A stretch of DNA of 64,000 nt from Phytoseiulus persimilis (taxonomy: Eukaryota; Arthropoda; Arachnida; Mesostigmata; Phytoseiidae). The number at the start of each line of letters is the position of its first letter. Position 1 is the stretch's first letter. Position numbers and translations under genes: made by a program. The notes under the pieces are model-generated. The model was not told where the DNA came from, searched no databases, and saw only the letters and a program-made list of their open reading frames with translations. Shown here piece after piece: positions 48,194 to 57,494 of this stretch. The stretch lies in assembly GCA_037576195.1 (NCBI GenBank), contig CM075102.1, forward strand, positions 2,046,001 to 2,110,000, in the 5' to 3' direction.

Positions 48194-48426
48194 AAACCCA
48201 GGTTACCCGAGAGGAAGATCCGAAACGCACCAGAGCAAGCCTACGACGATGTTGATCCCGTCGTGCCGGGAAACCATTGGCATTGTGATGTTCCTGAGCA
48301 TCCTCACCGCAATCGGATGGCTAGTTTTCGACCGACCGGACTCAACACCTCTGTGGGCGCAATCCCTCAAGTCCGTCGCCAAGGTGGCCGGGTGGGAACC
48401 CGGCCGTACAAAAAGAGATGGGAAGG

Positions 48427-48607
48427 TGTTGGGCCCGCCGCCTTTGGGGGCTGGCCCATAGACCACAAGAAGCCCTCTCCCGGCTGTCTCACTCGGGAGC
48501 TCTGGAGTTAGATGGGAGAAAAATAAACGGACAAGTTGTCCATGAGTACTAGACCCGACTAGACTCTTTATTCTTGTAACTCCGTGTATAGATTAGGCTA
48601 GATTGCA
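48427..48607 (+). repeat. 3' LTR (181 bp) of the gypsy element
   Basis: It begins TGTTGGGCCC directly after a purine-rich tract (AAAAAGAGATGGGAAGG) and ends ...GATTGCA, i.e. TG...CA. It contains an AATAAA signal at 48522-48527. The same 181-bp unit occurs inverted at 48668-48848 with about 94% identity, which fixes its ends independently. Confidence 0.85.
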
Positions 48608-48667
48608 GGACACAGAGGTTGGTGCAACTCCCACCACGACGATACAACAAGTGGCGATGGTGGGAGT

Positions 48668-48848
48668 TGCAATCTAGCCTAATCTATACACGGAGTTACA
48701 AGAATAAAGAGTCCAGTCGGGTCGAGTACTCATGGACAACTTGTCCGTTTATTTTTCTCCCATCTAACTCCAGAGCTCCCGGGAAAGAGAGCCGGGAGAG
48801 GGCTCCTTGTGGTCTATGGGCCAGCCCCCAGAGACGGCCGGCCCAACA
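48668..48848 (-). repeat. Inverted LTR copy (181 bp)
   Basis: This is the reverse complement of the LTR at 48427-48607, of identical length and with about ten mismatches. The 60-bp spacer between them contains its own smaller palindrome (TGCAACTCCCACC and GGTGGGAGTTGCA). The outer edge of this copy directly abuts the CAD pseudogene. Confidence 0.9.
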
Positions 48849-50480
48849 CTCCTCGTCTAAAGAGTCGCGGAAATCGGCAGTAAAGTTGTGCCCAACTGCG
48901 AGAGCCTCGATGACGCCCTGGCGGCTGCCGAAGACCAGGGCCATCCTTGTCAGAGGCGAGTTCTGTCTCGGAGGCTCCGAGCCGAACTTGGACTACGTTG
49001 TTGTCAAGAAACCTCGACGGGATCTTGGGAAACTCCTTCATGTTCCCAGCAAGATCGGCTCGTCCATGAAATCGGTGGGCGAAGCGACGGCCATCGGACG
49101 AAACTTCGAGGAGGCCTCCCAGGAAGCGTTTGGCATGGTTGAAGGGGGCAACGGCTTCGATCCTTGCGTGAAAACCCTTGACGAGGACAGCTCGCCCGCA
49201 CCTACCCATAAGAGGTTGGCCCATTTAGCTCCTGCCCTCGCCAAAGGCTGAACGGTCGAAAGAATCCACGAACTTACCGCTCGACCGCTGGTTCCTGTGC
49301 AAGATGGGGAATCTCATAACAATGTACGCCGAGTGACAATGTGGAGACAGTGCGGACCTTAGCTCCTCGAGTCTGCGGCCTGGAAATGTGTTTGAAGCAG
49401 AGGTCGTCGAACTGTGTACGAACGGTGCCGTGGTCTGGCAAGGGGTGTCGAATGAGGTCTGACAATGCCTTTCCTCGTTTTCATGGTACTTCGAATATAT
49501 TTCCGCCCCGGTTTTATCACACGCGTCGGTTCCGCTCGGCATGACCTCTATTGCTGCGGTCTGTCACCGGCTGGGTGGCTCGTTTCGAGAGCTGGCCAGC
49601 CCACATTGCTCTCTGCGTCCCCGCGGACAAGTCAACACTCGCGATGGCGTTGCTCCTCGCCAAGAAACGTCCAGTCCACGTCTGTTACGTCGCCACCGAG
49701 GCCGAGACCTTGACGAAAAAACCGCCAAAGATATCGGTCACCTGCGAGGTTGCTTCTCACCATCCCTCCATGAACCGGACAGAGGCGAACGAAATCATCG
49801 GAGTGTAGTCGTCCTCGGTGAAATCACCGCTGGCGACGGGTAGAGACGTCCGAGCGCTGTGGGACCAGGTTTCCCGGGACACGAAATGTCCATGGCTCTG
49901 TTGCTGACTGCTGTTAAACAAGAAAATACATTTCTTGACGACGTCATCGCGAAAATGTACTCCCATTTCAACCGGACACATCCATCGAAGTGAACTTGGT
50001 ACGGGCGATACCTGACAAGCTTCCGTTCTCGAAAGCTCGGAGGACTCCCTTCGCCGTGAAGGAAGTCCAAGAATATGTTCGACTCGTAGTCATCCGATGG
50101 CGCATTGCTTGCTCGGCGTGGTTACGGCGAAGATATGGCCTCTTTCACCTGGGTTCCGATTGTCAGCTCAACTCCGGCTCCGTGCGTTGACACCTCAATC
50201 GACACCACCGTGGCGACTACACACCCTCGATTGGATTCATTCTCCGTCCGGAGTGGAGACTCCGACAAAGCGTCCCTTGGGATCTACAAACTCATGAGAT
50301 CGGCCTCGGGCGAATCGACGACGGGGGGAAATCCCGAGACGTGAAGGCCAATCTACTTCCTCATGGGGAGCATCGTAGCAGGTATGTTTCACAAAGATCA
50401 GCTCGACGCTCTTCTCAATCTCGCGCAGCAATATTCCATGTCCGTCCATGAGGGGAATCTCGGGGCGGAGTCATATAAGT
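48849..50480 (+). pseudogene. CAD: CAD pseudogene (CPS, DHOase and ATCase pieces)
   Basis: Segments of the trifunctional pyrimidine enzyme CAD follow each other in gene order. CPS: LDDALAAAEDQGHP (about 48900), LVRGEFCLGG, then after a gap of about 90 residues EPNLDYVVVKKPRRDL, KIGSSMKSVGEATAIGRNFE, IHELT and, in another frame, LDRWFLCKMGNLI (49300). DHOase, after some 900 missing residues: WVARFESWPAHIAL (49570), RPVHVCYVA, VTCEVASHH, GRDVRALWDQ and PFSKARRTPF (about 50030). ATCase start: FHKDQLDALLNLAQQYSMSV (about 50400). There are stops (for example TGA at 49249-49251) and several frameshifts, so no product is possible. It starts flush with the inverted LTR and ends at the MITE at 50482. 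Confidence 0.85.
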
Positions 50481-50481
50481 A

Positions 50482-50760
50482 CAGTACAGCCTACATTATT
50501 TCAACTAATTGATGCGAAGAAAAGTTGAAACAATCGAAAGTTGAAATAATCGAGAGATGACAAAATCACCCACATTCTTGGACTCCGCAACCAATTTGGG
50601 AATGAGAGTCCGAGTTCGAACGCTAACCATTCCAGAATGATACGAGATATATTGACGATGGAAGATTCTGAACGAAGGATTCATCTTCCACATAAAAATA
50701 CGCTTCCGGTCGATATCCTTCGGCCTGTTCCGCAGAGTTGAAATAATCGAGGTTGTACTG
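50482..50760. mobile_element. 279-bp MITE, pogo/mariner-type ends
   Basis: The left end CAGTACAGCCTACATTATTT and the reverse-complemented right end CAGTACAACCTCGATTATTT match over 25 bp (through TTTCAACT) with about three mismatches. The element is flanked by TA on both sides (50480-50481 and 50761-50762). CAGTAxAACCTCGATTAT ends are typical of Tigger/pogo-like elements. It has no transposase ORF, so it is non-autonomous. Further GTTGAAA(C/T)AATCGA motifs lie just inside the left end. Confidence 0.85.
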
Positions 50761-50762
50761 TA

Positions 50763-52399
50763 TCTTGGAATCCTGCCAAGACATGACAGGAACTACCCCA
50801 GCTGCAGAAGAGAGACTGGAAAGAGGAAGCGACGAAAGCGCTCAGACCAATTGCCGCAAAGTCTTTGTGGAAGTTCAATAGGCTTAAGGCATCCAAGATA
50901 CGATGGAAGGCGTCTGCCCGCGCTGACGTACTGCAACTCAGTCCTGGTAGCATCAGCCGAATTCCGCGAGAGGATGGAAACATCCCAGATGGATGGGTAC
51001 CAGACCGACCATCCTTCAATATAGCGTAGAGGGTGAACTGGGCTTCATGTGGAAGCAGAGAAGCCGAGAGTAAAATACTACATTTTGCCAGAATCGGACA
51101 AATGTCCAGACATAGGTGACCAAAGTTGATCCCAGAAGCGATGGAAACATGCAGCATATTCAGTTCGACATACAAGAGAATGCTACAACTCAAACGACTG
51201 TTCGAACGCGAGAAGCTAGAGGCTCCAAATTCGGCGGGAGGTGACTGAAGCCGGAGAACCTTCGGAGACTTGTAAGAACAAATCAGAACAGAAATTCATA
51301 GAGAATGGAAAGCAAATCCAGCCTGGAAAGATACAGGCAATACGAATCGCAAAGAGGCACGATAGACCCACAGAGAGCACGCTCATTGCCACTCGAGAGC
51401 GAACTTCTTGAGGGAAGCTCCTTCAGAGTGAGAGGAGGTGATGAACAGCAAACTGGAGCGGAGATCTGTAGAAGACTGAGCGTACATGAAGACTAAGCGG
51501 GAGCGATCGTAGAGCAATCCGAATTGAGTTTAAACCGAAAGACTAAATCCCACGCACTCGCAAGATCAACAAGCATCACTAGCAAAATGAACTCGCCCCC
51601 GCGTAAGGAAACTCCAACGAATCACGAAATGTACATGACCAAGAAATGGTTGATCAATCAATCAGTCAGTCATGACATCGATCTTCGGTGAGCTGAGTGA
51701 AAAGAGCAGATCCGTGTGCGCTCAATCAATTCGGAGTATCTGGAATGCATCATCGGGCCCCTCTCCATTGACGTCTCGCGCACTTCGCTTTCGATTCGAC
51801 CACTAATGCGCTTGCCCAATCCCTTGGAGAGGGCGAGAGAAATCGGAAGCTCTCTCACAGTTACGTAACTCAGTGTGCTGGATTTCGTTTCGGAAGCTCT
51901 GCGGAGAGGTACATGAAGCAGATGAGGTAGTGGGGAGGGAACCATGCTCTCGCGGTTGTTCTTTTCCATCACCCTCGATCGCAGGTAGACCTGATTCCCC
52001 GTACAATCCGCGATTTTCATATTGTGACACAAGAAAAGAGCCTGCGATTGATCTTCTACTTTCTTCAAATCAGCTGGGTTCGAATGGAGCAAACCAAACT
52101 TCATGCCTTCAACATCCGAGCTTGGAACTGATGTAGATCATAGGGAACAAACCCTCTAAGCTACGCTTCGAAAACATCTGCGTTGAGACTTCAGGATAAC
52201 TCCTCCAACGCTTCGACGCGTCTTCCATGATCAACATCACTTTCAAGCTTCTTTCAAGAGACATCTTCGAGAGGGCTTTGGATGCTTCAAAAAATCTCCG
52301 ATCTCTTAGGGCGGGTCTGTTCTATTAATCACCACTGTATGATCCGCTTCGTCTGTCAGTTTCTCATGATTCTACTCGAGCGTCCCAATGATTAGCATG
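50763..52399. other. Possible LINE debris; no supported gene
   Basis: The plus-strand translation of about 50800-51480 (with stops) has Arg/Lys/Glu-rich helices of the sort found near the 3' end of LINE ORF2 proteins, but no diagnostic motif. The opposite strand has a 170-codon ORF (51193-50681) that overlaps the MITE. I cannot support a gene on either strand. Confidence 0.3.
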
Positions 52400-52505
52400 A
52401 GACCATACTCTTCGGGGTCAATGGAGGTGACTTCGAGGTCGATCTGACCATACTTTCCAGAGTCTGAGGAGATTGTTTTGGGATCGATATGACTATACTT
52501 CACGG
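52400..52505 (+). repeat. 45-bp minisatellite, third locus
   Basis: Two full units (GACCATACTCTTCGGGGTCA at 52410, GACCATACTTTCCAGAGTCT at 52446) and partial flanking ones, with a 45-bp period. They match the units near 41.15 and 42.8 kb in the same orientation. Confidence 0.85.
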
Positions 52506-54440
52506 TCTTCTTGGAATAATCGATACTGCTGCGTGTCTGGCAATCGTGGGATGAGTACCATGGAGATATCCTCAGCGATTCATACCAAAACAGAGAACTT
52601 CAGCGCTGCGTCAGTTCTACGCTTAGTGGAGAATAACGGCGCCGGCGCTCCAACGATGGACCTCAGAGTTCAGGAGAGTTGGTAGATTAATGGAATAGTT
52701 GCTGCTGACGGACGACTCTATGCTTGAGAGCCGATCGCTGGAAATAAGAGATGAGCATAGGATCAAGTTCCCCGAGGTATCGCAGCTTGACCTGCTTCTA
52801 AGTTCGACGAGGGACGGAAGTTCGACGGGTTCATAGACACAGAAGTACATATTGAAGATGAACTGAAAAGTCCGGTACGACACAACTCGTCGCGGGATAG
52901 GTCGTCGTCTCACCACTCGTCGCCAGGAGTCCGACATTTGATCACCTCCAGAAGACCCGATTCGGAATTTCGGTCCAAACCGCGCCAACACGCCAGAATG
53001 GCGTTTCGAGCGATCGCAATCCACCTGTTAGACATGAAGGTCGCATCCACAGCAACATACGCCATTCAGCTAATATGAGGCCGTCTCCCGCCTGGGCAGC
53101 TCGACTAGCTCGTCAAACTGAAAGCCAGCTCCCTGGAACAAGCAGTCCGCGTCCATCGTACCGCCGAAAACCGGCTGGTATACGAGCTGGGTGCAGCGCC
53201 GCTTCTTGGTACACAGATACGCGACTAGTTCCACCTCACGGGGACGGCCGCAGACCGCGAGAACGATAACTCATGGCAGCTGAAGTTTTCGACTATACCC
53301 GCTGATTCCGAGCGAACACCTGCCATGACGCAGAGTTGCGTCCCCTGCGACGCGACACACGGATTCGAGAACCTGCACTGTTCGCGAGGGGAACACCACG
53401 TGATCCACCCGAACTGCACACGGTTCTCTGTGGGAGTTGAGTGCATGCGTCAAGGCCACGGAAGTCGGACTGAGCACCCTCAATACCCTCTCGAGTCCTT
53501 CGTGCCAGCCTGTGATTCGATTATAGCAAATGGGTGTTTTCTCACAAAAACACCGAACATGGGTTGATGAAAGTCTCGTATCGAAATCTCGTGCCTGTCG
53601 CCTATTTTCCACCCGATTCCCTCAGGGAAAAGTTGCAACAAACCAGCTCGACTATTCGGCCGAACTCGATCAGTGCTGTCTCTCCTCACCTGAAGCACAT
53701 GTCATGTGTGTTGACTCCTCGCCTGGGTTCGCTATCAAGGGATAGGCGCTAAGAAAGACGAGTAAATTCGGAAAATTACGGTCTCGTCTCAGCTCGAGCT
53801 CGATTCGGGCTTTCGAAAGCCACTGGACGGAACAGTCGGGTATCATTTCATTCTCCTTTTCTCAGGTCGCTGAAGATTCACGACATTGCTACACCGCCTC
53901 TCCGAAACAGCTCCACTTAATTGCTTTCCGAAGCGGGTTCTCATCCCATGGAATGTTTTTTCGGCGAAGCCATAGAGAATGTCCACTTGAGAGACAAACG
54001 GTTCAAACCGGGTGGCCCTCCCGTTTCCGACGTTCTGAATTTAGCCCATCACCGCAAGAACCCGTAACTGCGAGGACCCTCGAGAACGACATAATGTAGA
54101 GCTCGCCCCTTCACTGGGGAACTTCCGATGCGACGCGTCAGAATTCCGCATGGAGTTGCCTAATACAGGTCACCTTCCTCGAGGAGATGAATCGGTTCCT
54201 TTTGAGGGTGTCAACATAGCATGCTAGTTGGTCGAGGGAATCGGGACTCGTGGTCGCCCTGTCATACTCGTCGCCTCTCTTCGAGTCAGTGCTGGTGAAC
54301 AATGGGCGAGGGAATCCTCCGTAGAGCAAAACTTGAATAGTCCCAGACTAAGTTCCACGCGCACACCTGAATGTTGTGATGCGAATCATCCCTTTGGACC
54401 GAAACCTACACGAAGAATTACAGCGACGGAACCGCATCAC
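52506..54440. other. No recognisable gene
   Basis: About 1.9 kb with short ORFs on both strands. The plus-strand segment from 52800 to 53060 codes a Ser/Arg/His-rich stretch without recognisable homology. I see nothing that can be supported. Confidence 0.4.
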
Positions 54441-54448
54441 TCTCACTA

Positions 54449-54690
54449 GGGAATGGCACGACCTCGTGGTGGGAGCTATGGTCGAGACCTATGTCGTCGG
54501 GTGCTTTCCTATCGACTTCACGAGAAATCCGTTGTCAATGATTTTTTCCCTCCGCCTCCTTCGCAATCCAAGTTTGATTTCTAGTCTCGAAAATTGGGAC
54601 GAAAGATTTCTCAGGAAGTCCATAGGAAAGTACCCGACCACGTAGGTCTCAACCCCAGATCTCACCACGAGGTCGTGCTACTCCCTTGTC
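54449..54690. repeat. Inverted duplication, ~70-bp arms
   Basis: Left arm about 54449-54515 (GGGAATGGCACGACCTCGTG start) and right arm about 54619-54690 are reverse complements with scattered mismatches, around a loop of about 100 bp. Both arms translate to nearly the same peptide when read outward in their own direction (HDLVVGAMVETYVVGCFP on plus; HDLVVRSGVETYVVGYFP on minus). A formerly coding piece has therefore been duplicated head-on. Confidence 0.8.
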
Positions 54691-55059
54691 AGGCGCTACG
54701 ATACGCGGAAGACGTGGAAAATACCGCATATAGAAGCTCCCCTTGCTAATGGCGAACTCCAGTCTGTCGCGGTCATGGGTGCACAACTCTGCCACGCGAT
54801 GAGACTAAGAGGGGACCGCGAAGAGAACAGAATCAGAGAGTCCGGAGCGAAAAGAGTGGAGAGTCGACTTCGAAATGCTCTCAAATCACCAATCACTGCT
54901 ATCTACCTCTGTTTGTGCTCACGTCATGGGAGTAACGCGGATGCAATTTCCTTCAGACAACTCAAGACGGCTACGTGACCCTTGTAATCTAGCATCCGAT
55001 GGGAATATTGTGAGAATAGTGGAGCTGACATAAAGTGAACCCTATATGGTTTGCTACCT

Positions 55060-55436
55060 GCATGGAACTCCGAATGCCTACGATTCCCGAATCAAGGAGA
55101 GGATCCGCGGAAAATAGAAGCACACTTGGAAGCAGGAAGTGCTATCGAAATATTCTAGCTCATGCCGGAGCAGGCACTCTGCCAACTAGAGTCCATTCGA
55201 TGTATTCCGATCGGCAAGATAACGAGACCCGCCGGAGGTGCGGAGTCTATGAAGTGAGCTTGAAACACGTGATTCTCGGATGCAACGGCGCCCAGTCCAC
55301 AGAAGATGATCGCCTTGCTCGACTTGGCCTCCTGTGGGGCGCCTCCTCTCGAGATACAGGACCCATCTGTGGTGAACACGACATAGAGTCCGAGGGAACT
55401 TCGACAAAGGTCCCTTTGACTTTCGGAAGCGCGTGA
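55060..55436 (+). pseudogene. R2-like LINE ORF C-terminus, remnant
   Basis: The frame from about 55035 has ILAHAGAGTLPTRVHSMY, then RRCGVYEVSLKHVILGCN and a downstream GPICGEHDIESEG segment. This follows the layout of the R2/NeSL clade 3' region: a CxxC...H...C-type finger (here the first Cys is Arg) followed by the endonuclease-like fold. No RT motif is found upstream; the preceding 54.7-55.0 kb is Arg-rich but unassignable. It is a short 5'-truncated copy, as is usual for LINEs. Confidence 0.5.
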
Positions 55437-55603
55437 CGCGAATCTTGGAATGGGCGAGATGCGATACCACAGCGGAAATCGTATCAAGATCAATAACTAC
55501 CCAATACTCATGATTGTGAAAATTTCAACGAACGACAGCGATTAGCAAGCATCGTACAAGTCCCCGATGTGACGTCCTAATTATCGGGAGTGATGTTTTA
55601 TTT

Positions 55604-56963
55604 CTAATAGGACACTTCGAGGACATCATCCTGGGTATTTATGATTCGAAAATGCTCTTTAGTCTCCATTATCTTGTCGCCTATTTCCCGCAGGAATTCG
55701 GGCCGAAAACCACCTCCGATTACGACTGCTTTGACTCCCCTGTTGAACAACTTGTTGGCGAATTTGCCCACATCTGACATCCATTTCGGCTCATTTTGTT
55801 TGATCTTCTGCATGCAGTATTCCGCGAATTCCTCGAATTCCTCCCTGTCAGAGTCGTTCTCGACGTCTTTGTCGATCAAAGCCTGGTGCCTCTCGATTTG
55901 TTGTAACTTCTTTTCATAGGTTTTGTTCGTCAAATCTGTGTGATGAGCGCAACGGACGAAGCGCTCAGCAGATCTTATATGACCGAGCGAGAAGTAGGAG
56001 CATCCGCATATGTAATTAACGTAGGCATCGAATGGCTCCATTTCCAGGGCCTCTCTAGCCACCGAAACGGCCTGGGGATATTTTGCCAATTCGTAGGCAC
56101 AAGTAGCAGTCCTGACCGTTATCGAGTAAACCAACTCTCGGCGTTGTCTCTCTTCCTTCGGGCTCTTCTCTGCGTCGATGCGTAATCTTCGAGCCGAGAG
56201 CAGACTGTTTCTCAGCATTTTCAGCGCCTGCAACTTTTTCCCTTTCTGCATCAGGATTTCAGCCTGCTCGACCTCGCTTTCAATTTTCTCTGTACTCCCG
56301 GCCGATACCCTACTTCTGGAGCTGAGTCTCGACGACTCAGCCTCTTCGGTCCAGGACTTCAAATGTATCTCGAACACAAGGTCCGCCTCTCTCGGAATTT
56401 TCAGTTCCGGTTCCAGTAGAACGGCACTTCCGCCGAAGGCCAACGAGGAATCCATCCAGATCAAAGCCCTCTCGCCCTGACGCATCGTGGAAAGAGCGAT
56501 GCTCAACCCCGGGGGCAAGATGTGCTCCAACTGCTGGATGTAGGGTCTTCCAGGATCCGACTCCAGGATCGTCTGACCCCGCACGGTCAGCTTGAACTCA
56601 ACCTCGAGTTCACTCTTCTCAGTCACATGCTCACCGGCTCCCGAAGCCACTTGGAGCTTATATAGGAGATCAGGTATGATAGCTTCGCCCTTAGATTTCA
56701 CAGCTTCTATGCTAGTCTGGAATTATAATAAAAAATACTCTCAATTTCGCTGACCTCCGTAGCTAAAGGCACTGAGCACACTTCGAATGCACTACTTTCC
56801 CAGATCTGTCTCGCTCGCGCGGAGCCGGTGAACCCCTCTTCTTGATCCTTGTCGTGGCAATGAATTCAAAACGAGGTTGGCGACAAGTTTCGTCATCAGA
56901 GCCCGGGACCACTCATACTGCTATACACAGCCACCAATACCTACTTCTACTCACAATGTTCAT
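55604..56963 (-). CDS. FKBP-TPR co-chaperone, FKBP6/Shutdown-like
   Basis: The main exon 56716-55604 (370 codons plus stop) opens after a strong acceptor (TTATAATTCCAG|ACTAGC). Residues of about 15-130 of the exon form an FKBP fold (LLYKLQVASGAGE, EVEFKLTV, LPPGLSIALSTMRQGERALI, LAFGG, LVFEIHLKSW). The PPIase pocket is degenerate: no Tyr26, Phe36/Asp37 or Trp59 equivalents. About three TPR repeats follow (EILMQKGKKLQALKMLR, TATCAYELAKYPQAVSVARE, YICGCSYFSLGHIRSAERFV). This architecture is that of FKBP6/Shutdown, HSP90 co-chaperones of piRNA loading; FKBP8-like is the alternative. The 5' exons are tentative: 56847-56755 or a shorter version, and ATG at 56963. The last 5' intron would be only 38 bases with the first donor, or 65 with an alternative GTGTGC donor. 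Confidence 0.72.
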
Positions 56964-57323
56964 GATTGGCTCAAACGATTCGGACTTTGCTGAGGCAAAC
57001 TTAGTTTTGTCCTTTTAATGAATATCTTCGGCACACCTTGTTTGCATGTCGTACAGCAGAGCAACCGGAAAGTGTCTGTCCTAGAGCTTCCACCCGTCGA
57101 ACTCGCGAGGGAATCCAGACGCTCCGTTATTCTCGTGCTCCACTACAATGCGAAGAGATGTTTCGATTTCGAATGTTTTCCGGCGTTTGGAAAAATTGAA
57201 AATTAAAGACACCCTCCTGACGAGCCGCGTCGGTTATCGATCGGCGCTCGTAGATTTGGTGAGTTCATCACTTGTCAATACCCCAGCTTCACACTCGAAG
57301 TCGAAGTTGCCCCGAAGTCATTT
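56964..57323. other. Upstream region of the FKBP-TPR gene
   Basis: About 360 bp between the tentative FKBP-TPR start and a MITE. It would contain the promoter. No supported ORF and no clear core promoter motif. Confidence 0.4.
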
Positions 57324-57332
57324 ACTCTCCAG

Positions 57333-57485
57333 TAGACATCATTTTCCGTAGTATGGAGTACGGCAATTGCCGTACTTCCTGGTACGGAAATTCATTTTCG
57401 CCGCCCCGGTACGGAAATTCAATTGCCGTACTGGGCCGGTACGAAAATTCAATTACCGTACTCCGTACTACGGAATATGATGTCT
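57333..57485. mobile_element. 153-bp palindromic MITE with 9-bp target duplication
   Basis: Near-perfect terminal inverted repeats of about 35 bp (left AGACATCATTTTCCGTAGTA, right reverse-complemented AGACATCATATTCCGTAGTA) continue into GGAGTACGGCAATTG / GGAGTACGGTAATTG. The interior repeats GGTACGGAAATTCAATTGCC-like blocks. The element is flanked by the 9-base direct repeat ACTCTCCAG (57324-57332 and 57486-57494). A 9-bp duplication is characteristic of Mutator-like (MULE) elements. Confidence 0.85.
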
Positions 57486-57494
57486 ACTCTCCAG

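Larger units (their letters stand above)
43654..48607 (+). mobile_element. Ty3/gypsy retrotransposon with 3' LTR, frame-disrupted
   Basis: The order gag, zinc knuckles, protease, RT, RNase H, integrase, C-terminal ORF, purine tract and LTR is that of Ty3/gypsy. The lesions are a frame change between gag and nucleocapsid (about 44.3 kb), TAG at 44846-44848 after the protease, two frame changes within RT (about 45205 and 45345) and one at an A9 run near 47140. No LTR is visible upstream of gag, so the 5' end is missing or rearranged. The low number of lesions makes this the youngest LTR element in the window. Confidence 0.92.

Noticed and set aside
48263..48511. Env-like membrane protein of the gypsy element
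   Set aside because: A single hydrophobic helix in a short frame entering the LTR, with no signal peptide, cleavage site or ectodomain, does not support an envelope call.
48619..49251. 210-codon plus-strand ORF as a normal gene
   Set aside because: It runs through the inverted LTR into the CAD fragment. The CPS homology is disabled by deletion, frameshift and stop.
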